Shown here: piece by piece, positions 20,522 through 31,389 of the stretch
Position numbering within the stretch: position 1 is the stretch's first letter
Layout: every line of letters starts with the position of its first letter
Source of the DNA: Streptomyces venezuelae
GTDB taxonomy: Bacteria; Actinomycetota; Actinomycetes; Streptomycetales; Streptomycetaceae
Direction of reading: 5' to 3'
Assembly: GCF_008642295.1 (NCBI RefSeq)
Contig: NZ_CP029190.1
Span: forward strand, 4,323,501 to 4,387,500
DNA: 64,000 nucleotides
Translations under genes and position numbers: made by a program
Notes under the pieces: generated by a model
Seen by the model: the letters and a program-made list of their open reading frames with translations, nothing else
Databases searched by the model: none
What the model was told of the DNA's origin: nothing

Positions 20522-21166
20522 ATGGCTAAGCAGATCAAGGGCGTCCTGGGCGAGAAGCTCGGCATGACCCAGGTCTGGGACGAGAACAACCGTGTCGTCC
20601 CGGTGACCGTCGTCAAGGCCGGGCCCTGTGTCGTTACCCAGGTCCGCACCAACGACATCGACGGCTACGAGTCGGTCCAGATCGCCTTCGGCGAGATCGA
20701 CCCGCGCAAGGTGAACAAGCCCCTCAAGGGCCACTTCGCCAAGGCCGACGTGACCCCGCGCCGCCACCTGGTGGAGCTCCGTACCTCCGACGCCAGCGAG
20801 TACACGCTCGGCCAGGAGATCACTGCCGAGGTGTTCGAGTCCGGCGTCAAGGTTGACGTCACGGGCAAGAGCAAGGGCAAGGGCTTCGCCGGTGTCATGA
20901 AGCGCCACAACTTCCGCGGTCTGGGTGCCGGTCACGGTACGCAGCGCAAGCACCGCTCTCCCGGTTCCATCGGTGGCTGCGCCACCCCGGGCCGTGTGTT
21001 CAAGGGCCTCCGCATGGCTGGCCGTATGGGCAACGAGCGGGTCACCACCCAGAACCTGACCGTTCACGCCGTTGACGCGGAGAAGGGCCTGCTGCTCATC
21101 AAGGGCGCGGTTCCCGGTCCCAACGGCGGCCTGGTCCTGGTCCGCACTGCGGCCAAGGGGGCCTGA
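20522..21166 (+). CDS. rplC: 50S ribosomal protein L3
   Basis: 214 aa, an early-assembly 23S rRNA binder near the peptidyl transferase centre. The conserved loop [20 protein letters not shown] reaches the catalytic centre and contains the Gln that PrmB methylates in E. coli. The start is ATG at 20522, and rplD begins 5 nt after its stop. Confidence 0.99.
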   Translation: MAKQIKGVLGEKLGMTQVWDENNRVVPVTVVKAGPCVVTQVRTNDIDGYESVQIAFGEIDPRKVNKPLKGHFAKADVTPRRHLVELRTSDASEYTLGQEITAEVFESGVKVDVTGKSKGKGFAGVMKRHNFRGLGAGHGTQRKHRSPGSIGGCATPGRVFKGLRMAGRMGNERVTTQNLTVHAVDAEKGLLLIKGAVPGPNGGLVLVRTAAKGA

Positions 21167-21171
21167 GGACT

Positions 21172-21822
21172 ATGAGCACCATTGACATTCTGTCGCCCGC
21201 GGGCGACAAGACCGGGACCGTCGAGCTCCCGGCCGAGATCTTCGACGCCAAGGTCAGCGTTCCGCTGATCCACCAGGTCGTCGTCGCGCAGCTTGCTGCC
21301 GCCCGTCAGGGCACGCACAAGACGAAGACGCGTGGCGAGGTCCGTGGTGGTGGCAAGAAGCCTTACCGCCAGAAGGGCACCGGCCGCGCCCGTCAGGGTT
21401 CGACCCGTGCGCCGCAGTTCGCCGGCGGTGGCGTCGTGCACGGCCCCGTGCCGCGTGACTACTCGCAGCGGACCCCGAAGAAGATGAAGGCCGCCGCTCT
21501 GCGTGGCGCCCTCACCGACCGGGCCCGTCACTCCCGCATCCACGTCGTCTCCGGCGTGGTCGAGGGTGCCGCTTCCACCAAGGCCGCCAAGGTTCTGTTC
21601 GGCAAGATCTCGGAGCGCAAGAACCTGCTCCTGGTCGTCGACCGTGCCGACGAGGCCGCGTGGCTGTCCGCCCGCAACCTGCCCCAGGTGCACATCCTGG
21701 AGCCGGGCCAGCTGAACACGTACGACGTGCTCGTCTCGGACGACGTGGTCTTCACCCAGGCCGCTTTCGAGTCCTTCGTGTCTGGCCCCAAGGCCGCTGA
21801 GACCGAAGGGAACGAGGGCTGA
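21172..21822 (+). CDS. rplD: 50S ribosomal protein L4
   Basis: 216 aa. It contains the long exit-tunnel loop (about 48-90, [20 protein letters not shown]). In E. coli L4 represses its own S10 operon; this long leader could allow similar control, but that is untested. Its stop overlaps the rplW start by 1 nt (TGATG). Confidence 0.99.
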   Translation: MSTIDILSPAGDKTGTVELPAEIFDAKVSVPLIHQVVVAQLAAARQGTHKTKTRGEVRGGGKKPYRQKGTGRARQGSTRAPQFAGGGVVHGPVPRDYSQRTPKKMKAAALRGALTDRARHSRIHVVSGVVEGAASTKAAKVLFGKISERKNLLLVVDRADEAAWLSARNLPQVHILEPGQLNTYDVLVSDDVVFTQAAFESFVSGPKAAETEGNEG

Positions 21823-22142
21823 TGTCTGAGGCCACGATCACCAGCAAGACCTTCACGGACCCGCGCGACCTGCTGATCAAGCCGGTCGTCTCCGAGAAGA
21901 GCTACGCGCTGCTGGACGAGAACAAGTACACGTTCATCGTCGCGCCCGGCGCCAACAAGACCCAGATCAAGCAGGCCGTCGAGGCGGTCTTCTCGGTCAA
22001 GGTCACCGGGGTCAACACGATCAACCGTCAGGGTAAGCGCAAGCGCACCAAGACCGGTTTCGGCAAGCGCGCCAACACCAAGCGCGCCATCGTGACCCTC
22101 GCCGAGGGCGACCGTATCGACATCTTCGGCCAGGCCTCCTAA
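21822..22142 (+). CDS. rplW: 50S ribosomal protein L23
   Basis: 106 aa. L23 sits at the tunnel exit and docks trigger factor and SRP. Typical motifs are [20 protein letters not shown] and the basic loop [12 protein letters not shown]. Translation is probably coupled to rplD through TGATG. Confidence 0.98.
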   Translation: MSEATITSKTFTDPRDLLIKPVVSEKSYALLDENKYTFIVAPGANKTQIKQAVEAVFSVKVTGVNTINRQGKRKRTKTGFGKRANTKRAIVTLAEGDRIDIFGQAS

Positions 22143-22181
22143 CGGAGCGCCCTGGTCCGAATATCGGACGAGGACTGAGAA

Positions 22182-23018
22182 ATGGGTATCCGCAAGTACA
22201 AGCCGACGACTCCGGGCCGTCGTGGCTCCAGCGTCGCCGACTTTGTCGAGATCACGCGGTCCACGCCGGAGAAGTCGCTGGTCCGCCCCCTGCACAGCAA
22301 GGGCGGCCGTAACAACGCCGGTCGTGTGACCGTTCGCCACCAGGGTGGCGGACACAAGCGCGCCTACCGTGTGATCGACTTCCGTCGTCACGACAAGGAC
22401 GGCGTGCCGGCCAAGGTCGCGCACATCGAGTACGACCCCAACCGCACCGCTCGCATCGCCCTCCTGCACTACGCGGACGGCGAGAAGCGCTACATCATCG
22501 CTCCGCGCGGCCTGAACCAGGGCGACCGGATCGAGAACGGCCCGACGGCCGACATCAAGCCCGGTAACAACCTGGCGCTCCGCAACATCCCGGTCGGTAC
22601 CACGATCCACGCGATCGAGCTCCGTCCCGGTGGCGGTGCCAAGTTCGCCCGTTCCGCGGGTGCCTCCGTGCAGCTGCTGGCGAAGGAAGGTGCCATGGCG
22701 CACCTCCGTATGCCGTCCGGTGAAATCCGCCTGGTCGACGTGCGCTGCCGCGCCACCGTCGGCGAGGTCGGCAACGCCGAGCAGTCGAACATCAACTGGG
22801 GCAAGGCCGGCCGTATGCGCTGGAAGGGCGTTCGCCCGACCGTCCGCGGTGTCGCGATGAACCCGGTTGACCACCCGCACGGTGGTGGTGAGGGCAAGAC
22901 CTCCGGTGGTCGCCACCCGGTCTCCCCGTGGGGTCAGAAGGAGGGTCGTACTCGCTCGCCGAAGAAGGCTTCGAGCAAGTACATCGTCCGCCGCCGCAAG
23001 ACGAACAAGAAGCGCTAG
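22182..23018 (+). CDS. rplB: 50S ribosomal protein L2
   Basis: 278 aa, needed for subunit joining and the peptidyl transferase centre. The conserved [13 protein letters not shown] segment near the C-terminus holds the universally conserved His. Full length. It starts 39 nt after rplW and is followed 12 nt later by rpsS. Confidence 0.99.
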   Translation: MGIRKYKPTTPGRRGSSVADFVEITRSTPEKSLVRPLHSKGGRNNAGRVTVRHQGGGHKRAYRVIDFRRHDKDGVPAKVAHIEYDPNRTARIALLHYADGEKRYIIAPRGLNQGDRIENGPTADIKPGNNLALRNIPVGTTIHAIELRPGGGAKFARSAGASVQLLAKEGAMAHLRMPSGEIRLVDVRCRATVGEVGNAEQSNINWGKAGRMRWKGVRPTVRGVAMNPVDHPHGGGEGKTSGGRHPVSPWGQKEGRTRSPKKASSKYIVRRRKTNKKR

Positions 23019-23030
23019 GAGCGGGTTTAG

Positions 23031-23312
23031 ATGCCGCGCAGTCTCAAGAAGGGGCCCTTCGTCGACGACCACCTCGTAAAGAAGGTGGACGCCCAGAACG
23101 AAGCCGGCACCAAGAACGTCATCAAGACCTGGTCCCGTCGCTCGATGATCATCCCCAGCATGCTGGGTCACACCATCGCGGTGCACAACGGCAAGACCCA
23201 TGTCCCGGTGTTCGTCACCGAGTCCATGGTCGGCCACAAGCTCGGCGAGTTCTCGCCGACTCGCACCTTCCGCGGCCACGTCAAGGACGACCGGAAGTCG
23301 AAGCGCCGCTAA
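23031..23312 (+). CDS. rpsS: 30S ribosomal protein S19
   Basis: 93 aa with the signature [15 protein letters not shown] and the C-terminal [12 protein letters not shown]. It pairs with S13 in the 30S head. Part of the S10 cluster between rplB and rplV. Confidence 0.99.
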   Translation: MPRSLKKGPFVDDHLVKKVDAQNEAGTKNVIKTWSRRSMIIPSMLGHTIAVHNGKTHVPVFVTESMVGHKLGEFSPTRTFRGHVKDDRKSKRR

Positions 23313-23355
23313 TCGCGGGGTGGAACGACTAATGACTTACATCGAAGGGACAACC

Positions 23356-23703
23356 ATGGAAGCCAGGGCCCAGGCGCGGTACATCCGCGTCACGCCCATG
23401 AAGGCCCGCCGCGTGGTGGACCTCATCCGTGGCATGGATGCCACGGAGGCTCAGGCGGTCCTGCGTTTCGCCCCGCAGGCCGCGAGCGTGCCGGTTGGCA
23501 AGGTGCTGGACAGCGCCATTGCCAACGCCGCGCACAACTACAACCACACGGACGCTTCTTCGCTGTTCATCAGCGAGGCGTTCGTGGACGAGGGCCCGAC
23601 CCTGAAGCGGTTCCGTCCGCGTGCTCAGGGCCGTGCCTACCGGATCCGCAAGCGGACCAGCCACATCACCGTGGTCGTCAGCAGCAAGGAAGGAACCCGG
23701 TAA
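23356..23703 (+). CDS. rplV: 50S ribosomal protein L22
   Basis: 115 aa from ATG 23356 ([20 protein letters not shown]), chosen because GAAGGGA lies 8 nt upstream and relatives start here; an in-frame ATG at 23332 would add eight residues. The extended beta-hairpin [19 protein letters not shown] reaches the exit tunnel, where macrolide-resistance mutations fall in other bacteria; it looks wild type. It overlaps rpsC by 1 nt (TAATG). Confidence 0.97.
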   Translation: MEARAQARYIRVTPMKARRVVDLIRGMDATEAQAVLRFAPQAASVPVGKVLDSAIANAAHNYNHTDASSLFISEAFVDEGPTLKRFRPRAQGRAYRIRKRTSHITVVVSSKEGTR

Positions 23704-24539
23704 TGGGCCAGAAGGTAAACCCGCACGGGTTCCGGCTCGGCATCACCACGGACTTCAAGTCCCGCTGGTACGCCGACAAGCTGTACAAGGACTACGTCAA
23801 GGAAGACGTCGCCATCCGTCGGATGATGACGTCCGGCATGGAGCGCGCCGGCATCTCGAAGGTTGAGATCGAGCGCACCCGTGACCGTGTCCGCGTGGAC
23901 ATCCACACCGCCCGCCCGGGCATCGTCATCGGCCGCCGTGGCGCCGAGGCCGACCGCATCCGCGGCGACCTCGAGAAGCTCACCGGCAAGCAGGTCCAGC
24001 TGAACATCCTCGAGGTCAAGAACCCCGAGGTCGACGCTCAGCTCGTGGCCCAGGCCGTTGCCGAGCAGCTGTCCTCCCGCGTCTCCTTCCGTCGGGCCAT
24101 GCGCAAGAGCATGCAGTCCGCCATGAAGGCCGGCGCCAAGGGCATCAAGATCCAGTGTGGTGGCCGTCTCGGCGGCGCCGAGATGTCCCGCTCGGAGTTC
24201 TACCGCGAGGGTCGTGTGCCGCTGCACACGCTGCGCGCGAACGTCGAGTACGGCTTCTTCGAGGCCAAGACCACCTTCGGCCGCATCGGCGTGAAGGTCT
24301 GGATCTACAAGGGCGATGTCAAGAACATCGCCGAGGTTCGCGCTGAGAACGCTGCCGCCCGTGCGGGTAACCGCCCGGCCCGTGGTGGCGCCGACCGTCC
24401 GGCCGGTGGCCGTGGTGGTCGCGGTGGCGAGCGTGGCGGCCGTGGAGGCCGCAAGCCGCAGCAGGCTGCCGGCGCCGAGGCCCCCAAGGCCGAGGCTCCC
24501 GCCGCCGCTCCGGCTGAGAGCACCGGAACGGAGGCCTGA
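23703..24539 (+). CDS. rpsC: 30S ribosomal protein S3
   Basis: 278 aa. A KH domain carries GIVIGRRG at 73-80, and the S3 C-terminal domain follows. A tail of about 60 residues rich in Gly, Arg and Ala, then Ala, Pro and Glu, extends beyond the core and ends [13 protein letters not shown]; long tails of this sort are usual in actinobacteria. mRNA entry-tunnel protein. rplP begins 5 nt after the stop. Confidence 0.98.
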   Translation: MGQKVNPHGFRLGITTDFKSRWYADKLYKDYVKEDVAIRRMMTSGMERAGISKVEIERTRDRVRVDIHTARPGIVIGRRGAEADRIRGDLEKLTGKQVQLNILEVKNPEVDAQLVAQAVAEQLSSRVSFRRAMRKSMQSAMKAGAKGIKIQCGGRLGGAEMSRSEFYREGRVPLHTLRANVEYGFFEAKTTFGRIGVKVWIYKGDVKNIAEVRAENAAARAGNRPARGGADRPAGGRGGRGGERGGRGGRKPQQAAGAEAPKAEAPAAAPAESTGTEA

Positions 24540-24544
24540 CCGAC

Positions 24545-24964
24545 ATGCTGATCCCTCGTAGGGTCAAGCACCGCAAGCAGCACCACCCGAAGCGTCGCGG
24601 TATGGCGAAGGGTGGCACTGAGGTCGCATTCGGCGAGTACGGCATCCAGGCGCTGACCCCGGCGTACGTGACGAACCGCCAGATCGAGGCGGCTCGTATC
24701 GCGATGACCCGCCACATCAAGCGTGGCGGCAAGGTCTGGATCAACATCTACCCGGACCGTCCGCTGACGAAGAAGCCTGCCGAGACCCGCATGGGTTCCG
24801 GTAAGGGTTCTCCCGAGTGGTGGATCGCCAACGTGCACCCGGGCCGGGTCATGTTCGAGCTGTCCTACCCGAACGAGAAGATTGCTCGTGAGGCGCTCAC
24901 CCGCGCTGCTCACAAGCTTCCGATGAAGTGCCGGATCGTGCGGCGCGAGGCAGGTGAGTCGTGA
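24545..24964 (+). CDS. rplP: 50S ribosomal protein L16
   Basis: 139 aa. It starts [19 protein letters not shown] and holds the conserved [18 protein letters not shown] segment near the A-site tRNA. Its TGA overlaps the rpmC ATG by 1 nt. Confidence 0.99.
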   Translation: MLIPRRVKHRKQHHPKRRGMAKGGTEVAFGEYGIQALTPAYVTNRQIEAARIAMTRHIKRGGKVWINIYPDRPLTKKPAETRMGSGKGSPEWWIANVHPGRVMFELSYPNEKIAREALTRAAHKLPMKCRIVRREAGES

Positions 24965-25188
24965 TGGCGGCCGGTACCAAGGCATCCGAGCTGCGTGAGC
25001 TCGGCAACGAGGAGCTCGTTGCCAAGCTTCGTGAGGCGAAGGAAGAGCTGTTCAAGCTCCGTTTCCAGGCGGCCACCGGCCAGCTGGAGAACAACGGCCG
25101 CCTCAAGGCCGTCCGCAAGGACATCGCCCGGATCTACACCCTGATGCACGAGCGCGAGCTCGGCATCGAGACGGTGGAGAGCGCCTGA
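24964..25188 (+). CDS. rpmC: 50S ribosomal protein L29
   Basis: 74 aa from ATG 24964, within the TGATG junction with rplP; the GTG three bases earlier is less likely. Helical hairpin protein at the tunnel exit beside L23. Contains [20 protein letters not shown]. It overlaps rpsQ by 1 nt (TGATG). Confidence 0.97.
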   Translation: MAAGTKASELRELGNEELVAKLREAKEELFKLRFQAATGQLENNGRLKAVRKDIARIYTLMHERELGIETVESA

Positions 25189-25472
25189 TGAGCGAGAGCA
25201 ACGTGACTGAGAACAAGACTGACCGCGGCTTCCGCAAGACCCGCGAGGGTCTGGTCGTCAGCGACAAGATGGACAAGACCGTCGTCGTCGCCGTCGAGGA
25301 CCGTGTCAAGCACGCGCTGTACGGCAAGGTCATCCGCCGTACCAACAAGCTCAAGGCGCACGACGAGCAGAACGCCGCCGGCGTCGGCGACCGCGTCCTC
25401 CTGATGGAGACCCGGCCGCTGTCCGCCACCAAGCGGTGGCGCGTCGTCGAGATCCTCGAGAAGGCCAAGTAA
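25188..25472 (+). CDS. rpsQ: 30S ribosomal protein S17
   Basis: 94 aa. An OB-fold rRNA binder with [20 protein letters not shown] at the C-terminus. An N-terminal extension of about ten residues ([10 protein letters not shown]) precedes the core. It is the last gene before a structured gap and the spc genes. Confidence 0.98.
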   Translation: MSESNVTENKTDRGFRKTREGLVVSDKMDKTVVVAVEDRVKHALYGKVIRRTNKLKAHDEQNAAGVGDRVLLMETRPLSATKRWRVVEILEKAK

Positions 25473-25475
25473 TTA

Positions 25476-25497
25476 ACCTGAGGGGTTTCCCTCAGGT
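25476..25497 (+). terminator. first hairpin between rpsQ and rplN
   Basis: A 9-bp stem, ACCTGAGGG with CCCTCAGGT, around GTTT, starting 4 nt after the rpsQ stop. It could be a partial terminator or an RNA-processing site between the S10 and spc gene sets. Confidence 0.5.
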
Positions 25498-25512
25498 CAG
25501 TTCCGCCAGGCT

Positions 25513-25551
25513 CGGCCGGGGCCCCACCTCGTAAGAGGAAGGCCCCGGCCG
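25513..25551 (+). terminator. second hairpin between rpsQ and rplN
   Basis: A perfect 11-bp stem, CGGCCGGGGCC (25513-25523) with GGCCCCGGCCG (25541-25551); its loop contains a smaller CCTC/GAGG pairing. It lies 28 nt before rplN, and I see no clear promoter after it. Attenuation is more likely than complete termination. Confidence 0.5.
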
Positions 25552-25579
25552 GGAACCGGCAGACAAACAGGAGATAGAC

Positions 25580-25948
25580 GTGATCCAGCAGGAGTCGCGA
25601 CTGCGTGTCGCCGACAACACTGGTGCCAAGGAGATCCTTTGCATCCGTGTTCTCGGTGGCTCCGGTCGCCGCTACGCGGGCATCGGTGACGTCATCGTCG
25701 CCACCGTCAAGGACGCGATCCCCGGCGGCAACGTGAAGAAGGGTGACGTCGTCAAGGCCGTCATCGTTCGCACCGTCAAGGAGCGCCGCCGCCAGGACGG
25801 CTCGTACATCCGCTTCGACGAGAACGCCGCTGTCATTCTGAAGAACGACGGCGACCCTCGTGGCACCCGTATCTTCGGCCCGGTCGGCCGTGAGCTGCGC
25901 GAGAAGAAGTTCATGAAGATCATCTCGCTCGCGCCGGAGGTGCTGTAA
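25580..25948 (+). CDS. rplN: 50S ribosomal protein L14
   Basis: 122 aa from GTG 25580, preceded by CAGGAGA. Starts [20 protein letters not shown] and contains the intersubunit-bridge and assembly surface [14 protein letters not shown]. First gene of the spc set. Confidence 0.99.
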   Translation: MIQQESRLRVADNTGAKEILCIRVLGGSGRRYAGIGDVIVATVKDAIPGGNVKKGDVVKAVIVRTVKERRRQDGSYIRFDENAAVILKNDGDPRGTRIFGPVGRELREKKFMKIISLAPEVL

Positions 25949-25950
25949 GC

Positions 25951-26274
25951 ATGAAGATCAAGAAGGGCGACCTGGTTCAGGTCATCACCGGTAAGGACAA
26001 GGGCAAGCAGGGCAAGGTCATCCAGGCCATCCCCGCTGAGAACCGCGTCCTGGTCGAGGGTGTCAACCGGGTCAAGAAGCACACCAAGGCCGGTCAGACC
26101 GCTGGTGGTTCGCAGGCCGGCGGCATCGTGATCACCGAGGCCCCGATCCACGTCAGCAACGTTCAGCTGGTTGTGGAGAAGGACGGCAAGAAGGTCGTCA
26201 CCCGCGTCGGTTACCGCTTCGACGACGAGGGCAACAAGATCCGCGTTGCCAAGCGCACGGGTGAGGACATCTGA
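25951..26274 (+). CDS. rplX: 50S ribosomal protein L24
   Basis: 107 aa, an assembly initiator with an N-terminal KOW motif ([19 protein letters not shown]). It starts 2 nt after rplN and overlaps rplE by 1 nt (TGATG). Confidence 0.99.
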   Translation: MKIKKGDLVQVITGKDKGKQGKVIQAIPAENRVLVEGVNRVKKHTKAGQTAGGSQAGGIVITEAPIHVSNVQLVVEKDGKKVVTRVGYRFDDEGNKIRVAKRTGEDI

Positions 26275-26825
26275 TGGCTACCACTCCGCGTCTGAAGACG
26301 AAGTACCGCGAGGAGATCGCGGGCAAGCTGCGTGAGGAGTTCTCCTACGAGAACGTCATGCAGGTTCCCGGCCTCGTGAAGATCGTGGTCAACATGGGTG
26401 TGGGCGACGCCGCCCGCGACTCCAAGCTGATCGACGGCGCCATTCGCGACCTCACCACGATCACCGGTCAGAAGCCGGCCGTCACCAAGGCCCGCAAGTC
26501 CATCGCGCAGTTCAAGCTGCGCGAGGGTCAGCCGATCGGTGCGCACGTCACCCTCCGTGGCGACCGCATGTGGGAGTTCCTGGACCGCACCCTGTCGCTC
26601 GCGCTCCCGCGCATCCGCGACTTCCGCGGCCTGTCTCCCAAGCAGTTCGACGGCCGTGGCAACTACACCTTCGGTCTCACGGAGCAGGTCATGTTCCACG
26701 AGATCGACCAGGACAAGATCGACCGCGTCCGGGGTATGGACATCACCGTGGTCACCACGGCGACCAACGACGACGAGGGCCGCGCCCTCCTTCGTCACCT
26801 CGGCTTCCCGTTCAAGGAGGCGTAA
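26274..26825 (+). CDS. rplE: 50S ribosomal protein L5
   Basis: 183 aa, a 5S rRNA binder of the central protuberance. Contains [19 protein letters not shown] and the C-terminal [20 protein letters not shown]. Translation is probably coupled to rplX. Followed 5 nt later by the small S14 gene. Confidence 0.99.
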   Translation: MATTPRLKTKYREEIAGKLREEFSYENVMQVPGLVKIVVNMGVGDAARDSKLIDGAIRDLTTITGQKPAVTKARKSIAQFKLREGQPIGAHVTLRGDRMWEFLDRTLSLALPRIRDFRGLSPKQFDGRGNYTFGLTEQVMFHEIDQDKIDRVRGMDITVVTTATNDDEGRALLRHLGFPFKEA

Positions 26826-26830
26826 GCGAG

Positions 26831-27016
26831 ATGGCGAAGAAGGCTCTTATTGCCAAGGCTGCTCGTAAGCCCAAGTTCGGTGTGCGTGCCTACACCCGCT
26901 GCCAGCGCTGTGGCCGTCCGCACTCCGTGTACCGCAAGTTCGGCCTCTGCCGCGTGTGCCTTCGTGAGATGGCTCACCGTGGCGAGCTGCCGGGCGTGAC
27001 CAAGAGCTCCTGGTAA
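26831..27016 (+). CDS. rpsZ: 30S ribosomal protein S14 type Z (zinc-containing)
   Basis: 61 aa ([20 protein letters not shown]). Zinc-ribbon cysteines are at 24, 27, 40 and 43 (CQRC and CRVC). This is the zinc-dependent form; streptomycetes usually carry a Zur-controlled zinc-free paralogue elsewhere. Standard place between rplE and rpsH. Confidence 0.98.
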   Translation: MAKKALIAKAARKPKFGVRAYTRCQRCGRPHSVYRKFGLCRVCLREMAHRGELPGVTKSSW

Positions 27017-27098
27017 TTCCTTCCGTCCTTTGGACGTAAGGGGTTCTGGGAACTCTCGGTAAGCATCTGGGTCGGCGGAGGCCCGATCCCCCATGCCG

Positions 27099-27104
27099 TA
27101 GGCT
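27099..27104 (+). promoter_or_regulatory. possible -10 element upstream of rpsH
   Basis: TAGGCT preceded by TGCCG stands in the 220-nt gap 27017-27236 between rpsZ and rpsH. I find no good -35 hexamer, so this is weak. The gap otherwise shows no gene; its unusual length inside the spc set hints at internal regulation. Confidence 0.25.
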
Positions 27105-27236
27105 AGTGGGGTTGGGCGTCCGCCGCCCGTCGACTTACTACGCCGTAGGTCCCCGCACCGCACCCGTCCCGTCTCTGTACGGGGAGAGGGATGGCGCAGA
27201 CAGGAAACCCCGGCGAGAGAGGCCGAAGGCCACTTC

Positions 27237-27635
27237 ATGACCATGACTGACCCCATCGCAGACATGCTCACGCGTCTGCGTAACGCTAACTCGGCGTACC
27301 ACGACCAGGTCGTGATGCCGCACAGCAAGATCAAGTCGCACATCGCGGAAATCCTCAAGCAGGAGGGTTTCATCACCGGCTGGAAGGTCGAGGACGCCGA
27401 GGTCGGCAAGAACCTCGTCCTCGAGCTGAAGTTCGGTCCGAACCGCGAGCGCTCGATCGCTGGCATCAAGCGCATCTCGAAGCCGGGTCTGCGCGTGTAC
27501 GCGAAGTCCACCAACCTGCCGAAGGTCCTCGGCGGCCTGGGCGTGGCGATCATCTCCACGTCCCACGGTCTCCTGACCGGCCAGCAGGCGCAGAAGAAGG
27601 GCGTGGGTGGGGAAGTCCTCGCCTACGTCTGGTAG
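27237..27635 (+). CDS. rpsH: 30S ribosomal protein S8
   Basis: 132 aa. Starts [20 protein letters not shown] and ends with the S8 signature [20 protein letters not shown]. In E. coli S8 represses the spc operon; here it follows an unusually long 220-nt gap. rplF is 20 nt downstream. Confidence 0.99.
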   Translation: MTMTDPIADMLTRLRNANSAYHDQVVMPHSKIKSHIAEILKQEGFITGWKVEDAEVGKNLVLELKFGPNRERSIAGIKRISKPGLRVYAKSTNLPKVLGGLGVAIISTSHGLLTGQQAQKKGVGGEVLAYVW

Positions 27636-27655
27636 TCGGGAACGGAGGAAAAGCT

Positions 27656-28195
27656 ATGTCTCGTATCGGCAAGCTCCCCATCCCGGTTCCCGCCGGCGTG
27701 GACGTCACCATCGATGGCCGCACGGTCACCGTCAAGGGCTCCAAGGGCACCCTGACGCACACTGTTGCCGCCCCCATCGAGATCGTTAAGGGCGAGGACG
27801 GCGTTCTGAACGTCACCCGTCCCAACGACGAGCGTCAGAACAAGGCCCTCCACGGCCTGTCCCGCACGCTGGTGGCCAACATGATCACCGGTGTGACCAC
27901 GGGATACGTCAAGGCTCTCGAGATCAGCGGTGTCGGTTACCGTGTCGCCGCGAAGGGCTCCAACCTGGAGTTCCAGCTCGGCTACAGCCACCCGATCCTG
28001 GTGGAGGCGCCCGAGGGCATCTCCTTCAAGGTCGAGTCGCCGACCAAGTTCTCGGTCGAGGGCATCGACAAGCAGAAGGTCGGCGAGGTTGCGGCGAACA
28101 TCCGCAAGCTGCGCAAGCCCGACCCGTACAAGGCCAAGGGCGTCAAGTACGCCGGCGAGGTCATCCGCCGCAAGGTCGGAAAGGCTGGTAAGTAA
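27656..28195 (+). CDS. rplF: 50S ribosomal protein L6
   Basis: 179 aa with two repeated domains and the C-terminal signature [16 protein letters not shown]. Lies near the factor-binding site of the 50S subunit. rplR starts 3 nt after its stop. Confidence 0.99.
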   Translation: MSRIGKLPIPVPAGVDVTIDGRTVTVKGSKGTLTHTVAAPIEIVKGEDGVLNVTRPNDERQNKALHGLSRTLVANMITGVTTGYVKALEISGVGYRVAAKGSNLEFQLGYSHPILVEAPEGISFKVESPTKFSVEGIDKQKVGEVAANIRKLRKPDPYKAKGVKYAGEVIRRKVGKAGK

Positions 28196-28198
28196 GCC

Positions 28199-28582
28199 AT
28201 GGCATACGGTGTGAAGATCGCCAAGGGCGACGCTTACAAGCGTGCCGCCAAGGCCCGCCGCCACATCCGCATCCGCAAGAACGTGTCGGGTACGGCGGAG
28301 CGTCCGCGCCTCGTCGTGACGCGTTCCAACCGCAACATCGTTGCTCAGGTCATCGACGACCTCCAGGGTCACACCCTGGCGTCCGCGTCGACCCTGGACG
28401 TTTCGATCCGCGGTGGCGAGGGTGACAAGTCCGCGCAGGCCAAGCAGGTCGGCGCCCTGGTCGCCGAGCGCGCCAAGGCTGCGGGCATCGAGGCCGTCGT
28501 GTTCGACCGTGGTGGCAACAGGTACGCCGGGCGCATTGCCGCTCTGGCTGACGCCGCCCGCGAAGCCGGGCTGAAGTTCTAA
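28199..28582 (+). CDS. rplR: 50S ribosomal protein L18
   Basis: 127 aa, a 5S rRNA binder. Basic N-terminus ([20 protein letters not shown]) and the typical C-terminal [19 protein letters not shown]. Lies between rplF and rpsE. Confidence 0.99.
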   Translation: MAYGVKIAKGDAYKRAAKARRHIRIRKNVSGTAERPRLVVTRSNRNIVAQVIDDLQGHTLASASTLDVSIRGGEGDKSAQAKQVGALVAERAKAAGIEAVVFDRGGNRYAGRIAALADAAREAGLKF

Positions 28583-28627
28583 GCCCCGGTTCCGGGACTA
28601 ACGGACGTAACAGAGAGAGGTAATCCA

Positions 28628-29233
28628 ATGGCTGGACCCCAGCGCCGCGGAAGCGGTGCCGGTGGCGGCGAGCGGCGGGACCGGAAGGGTCGCGACGGTG
28701 GCGCTGCTGCCGCCGAGAAGACCGCGTACGTTGAGCGCGTTGTCGCGATCAACCGCGTCGCCAAGGTTGTCAAGGGTGGTCGTCGTTTCTCCTTCACCGC
28801 GCTCGTCGTGGTGGGTGACGGTGACGGCACCGTAGGTGTCGGCTACGGCAAGGCCAAGGAGGTGCCGGCCGCCATCGCCAAGGGTGTGGAGGAGGCCAAG
28901 AAGCACTTCTTCAAGGTCCCCCGTATCCAGGGCACCATCCCCCACCCGATCCAGGGTGAGAAGGCTGCGGGCGTCGTCCTGCTGAAGCCTGCTTCCCCCG
29001 GTACCGGTGTTATCGCCGGTGGCCCGGTGCGCGCCGTTCTGGAGTGCGCCGGCGTTCACGACATCCTGTCGAAGTCGCTCGGCTCCGACAACGCGATCAA
29101 CATCGTGCACGCGACCGTGGAGGCCCTGAAGGGCCTGCAGCGTCCCGAGGAGATCGCGGCTCGCCGTGGTCTGCCGCTCGAGGACGTCGCCCCCGCGGCT
29201 CTGCTTCGTGCGCGTGCGGGAGCGGGTGCGTAA
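28628..29233 (+). CDS. rpsE: 30S ribosomal protein S5
   Basis: 201 aa. A Gly/Arg-rich N-terminal extension of about 30 residues precedes the double-stranded-RNA-like domain ([20 protein letters not shown]) and the S5 C-domain. The loop linked to spectinomycin resistance in other bacteria looks unaltered. It overlaps rpmD by 1 nt (TAATG). Confidence 0.98.
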   Translation: MAGPQRRGSGAGGGERRDRKGRDGGAAAAEKTAYVERVVAINRVAKVVKGGRRFSFTALVVVGDGDGTVGVGYGKAKEVPAAIAKGVEEAKKHFFKVPRIQGTIPHPIQGEKAAGVVLLKPASPGTGVIAGGPVRAVLECAGVHDILSKSLGSDNAINIVHATVEALKGLQRPEEIAARRGLPLEDVAPAALLRARAGAGA

Positions 29234-29415
29234 TGGCTCGCCTCAAGATCACGCAGACGAAGTCGTACATCGGCAGCAAGCAGAACCACCGCGACACGCT
29301 GCGTTCGCTCGGGCTCAAGCGCCTGAACGACGTGGTCGTCAAGGAGGACCGCCCCGAGTTCCGCGGCATGGTGCAGACCGTCCGCCACCTCGTGACGGTT
29401 GAGGAGGTCGACTGA
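29233..29415 (+). CDS. rpmD: 50S ribosomal protein L30
   Basis: 60 aa: [20 protein letters not shown] to the C-terminal LVTVEEVD. Single ferredoxin-like domain of the usual bacterial length. Probably coupled to rpsE; rplO starts 2 nt after the stop. Confidence 0.98.
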   Translation: MARLKITQTKSYIGSKQNHRDTLRSLGLKRLNDVVVKEDRPEFRGMVQTVRHLVTVEEVD

Positions 29416-29417
29416 TC

Positions 29418-29873
29418 ATGGCGGAGAACAACCCGCTCAAGATCCACAACCTCCGTCCCGCCCCGGGCGCCAAGACCGCGAAGACCCGTGTGGGTCGCGG
29501 TGAGGCGTCGAAGGGTAAGACGGCCGGTCGTGGTACCAAGGGCACCAAGGCGCGTTACCAGGTTCCGACCCGCTTCGAGGGTGGGCAGATGCCCCTCCAC
29601 ATGCGGCTCCCGAAGCTCAAGGGCTTCAAGAACCCGTTCCGCACCGAGTACCAGGTCGTGAACCTGGCCAAGCTGGCCGAGCTCTACCCCGAGGGTGGAG
29701 AGGTCACCGTGGCCGGTCTCGTCGAGAAGGGTGCTGTTCGCAAGAACAGCCTCGTCAAGGTCCTGGGCCAGGGCGAGATCTCCGTGGCGCTGCAGGTTTC
29801 GGTTGACGCCGTTTCCGGCTCCGCCAAGGAGAAGATTGCCGCTGCCGGCGGCACCGTCACCGAGCTCGTCTGA
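29418..29873 (+). CDS. rplO: 50S ribosomal protein L15
   Basis: 151 aa. The Gly/Lys-rich N-terminus with [20 protein letters not shown] threads into 23S rRNA, and a globular C-domain follows. Last ribosomal gene before secY; a strong hairpin follows. Confidence 0.99.
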   Translation: MAENNPLKIHNLRPAPGAKTAKTRVGRGEASKGKTAGRGTKGTKARYQVPTRFEGGQMPLHMRLPKLKGFKNPFRTEYQVVNLAKLAELYPEGGEVTVAGLVEKGAVRKNSLVKVLGQGEISVALQVSVDAVSGSAKEKIAAAGGTVTELV

Positions 29874-29906
29874 GACGAGTTCAGTGGCTCATAGCGAGTA
29901 AAACCG

Positions 29907-29940
29907 ACCGGGGATGCCTCACATATGGGGCATCCCCGGT
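29907..29940 (+). terminator. hairpin terminator between rplO and secY
   Basis: A perfect 12-bp stem, ACCGGGGATGCC (29907-29918) with GGCATCCCCGGT (29929-29940), followed by TTGGTCGTTCC. It implies that secY-adk can be transcribed separately, but I see no convincing promoter in the 129 nt before secY. Confidence 0.7.
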
Positions 29941-30069
29941 TGGTCGTTCCACGGGGGGCGCAGTCGCCGGTAAGGTGGCCTGCACCTTTGCTTTGTCGTA
30001 CACCTCGTACACCTCGAATCCTTAGACCGTCACCTCTGACGCAGTAGCGCGGGGGTCGCAGGAGGCACC

Positions 30070-31389
30070 GTGCTCACCGCGTTCGCCCGGGCGTTCAAGA
30101 CGCCCGACCTGCGCAAGAAGCTGCTCTTCACGCTCGCCATCATCGTGCTGTTCCGACTCGGGTCCCACATCCCGGTACCCGGCGTGAGCTACAAGAACGT
30201 CCAGTTCTGTGTCGACCAGGCGCAGGCCGGCTCCAACGGCGGCCTCTTCGGCCTGGTCAACATGTTCAGCGGTGGTGCACTGCTGCAGATCACGATCTTC
30301 GCGCTCGGCATCATGCCGTACATCACGGCGAGCATCATCCTGCAGCTGCTGACCGTGGTCATCCCGAAGCTGGAGAACCTCAAGAAGGAGGGTCAGTCCG
30401 GTACTGCGAAGATCACGCAGTACACGCGTTACCTGACCATCGCTCTTGCGATCCTCCAGGGGACCGGCCTTGTCGCCACCGCCCGCAGCGGCGCCCTGTT
30501 CCAGGGTTGCCAGGTGGCGAGCCAGATCGTGCCAAACCGCTCGATCTTCACCACCGTTGTCATGGTGCTCACCATGACCGCCGGTACCGCCGTTGTCATG
30601 TGGCTCGGTGAGCTGATCACCGACCGCGGCATCGGCAACGGCATGTCCATCCTCATGTTCATCTCGATCGCGGCCGGGTTCATCGGCGCTCTGTGGCAGA
30701 TCAAGCTCCAGGGCAAGATCGCTGATGGCTGGGTCGAGTTCGGCGTGGTCATCCTGGTCGGCCTGGCGATGGTGGCCCTGGTGGTCTTCGTCGAGCAGGC
30801 GCAGCGCCGCATTCCGGTTCAGTACGCGAAGCGCATGATCGGGCGCCGCGCGTACGGCGGGACCTCGACCTACATCCCGCTCAAGGTGAACCAGGCGGGT
30901 GTGATCCCCGTCATCTTCGCCTCGTCGCTGCTGTACATCCCGGCTCTGGTCGTCCAGTTCAGTGGTTCCACGGCGCCGTGGGCGGCCTGGGTCCAGCGCC
31001 ATCTCGCGGACACGAACGCTCCGTTCCACATCTCCATGTACTTCCTCCTGATCGTCTTCTTCGCCTTCTTCTATGTGGCGATTTCGTTCAACCCGGAGGA
31101 AGTCGCCGACAACATGAAGAAGTATGGTGGCTTCATCCCGGGCATCCGGGCCGGTCGACCTACTGCCGAGTACCTGAGCTACGTGCTCAACCGGATCACC
31201 TGGCCGGGGTCGCTGTACCTGGGTCTCATCGCTCTTGTGCCGACAATGGCGTTGGCCGGCTTCGGGGCGAACCAGAACTTCCCGTTCGGCGGGACGAGCA
31301 TCCTGATCATCGTGGGTGTGGGTCTGGAAACCGTGAAGCAGATCGAGAGCCAGCTCCAGCAGCGCAATTACGAAGGGTTCCTCCGCTGA
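30070..31389 (+). CDS. secY: protein translocase subunit SecY
   Basis: 439-aa channel subunit of the SecYEG translocon, with about ten membrane helices. Starts [20 protein letters not shown] from GTG 30070, with AGGAGG 4 nt upstream. Conserved cytosolic loop segments include [19 protein letters not shown], and [18 protein letters not shown] follows. It overlaps adk by 1 nt (TGATG), the usual secY-adk coupling. Confidence 0.99.
   Translation: MLTAFARAFKTPDLRKKLLFTLAIIVLFRLGSHIPVPGVSYKNVQFCVDQAQAGSNGGLFGLVNMFSGGALLQITIFALGIMPYITASIILQLLTVVIPKLENLKKEGQSGTAKITQYTRYLTIALAILQGTGLVATARSGALFQGCQVASQIVPNRSIFTTVVMVLTMTAGTAVVMWLGELITDRGIGNGMSILMFISIAAGFIGALWQIKLQGKIADGWVEFGVVILVGLAMVALVVFVEQAQRRIPVQYAKRMIGRRAYGGTSTYIPLKVNQAGVIPVIFASSLLYIPALVVQFSGSTAPWAAWVQRHLADTNAPFHISMYFLLIVFFAFFYVAISFNPEEVADNMKKYGGFIPGIRAGRPTAEYLSYVLNRITWPGSLYLGLIALVPTMALAGFGANQNFPFGGTSILIIVGVGLETVKQIESQLQQRNYEGFLR

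Noticed and set aside
29990..30025. Repeated TCGTACACC before secY as an operator
   Set aside because: Only two short adjacent copies in low-complexity sequence, with no palindrome and no promoter hexamers nearby.
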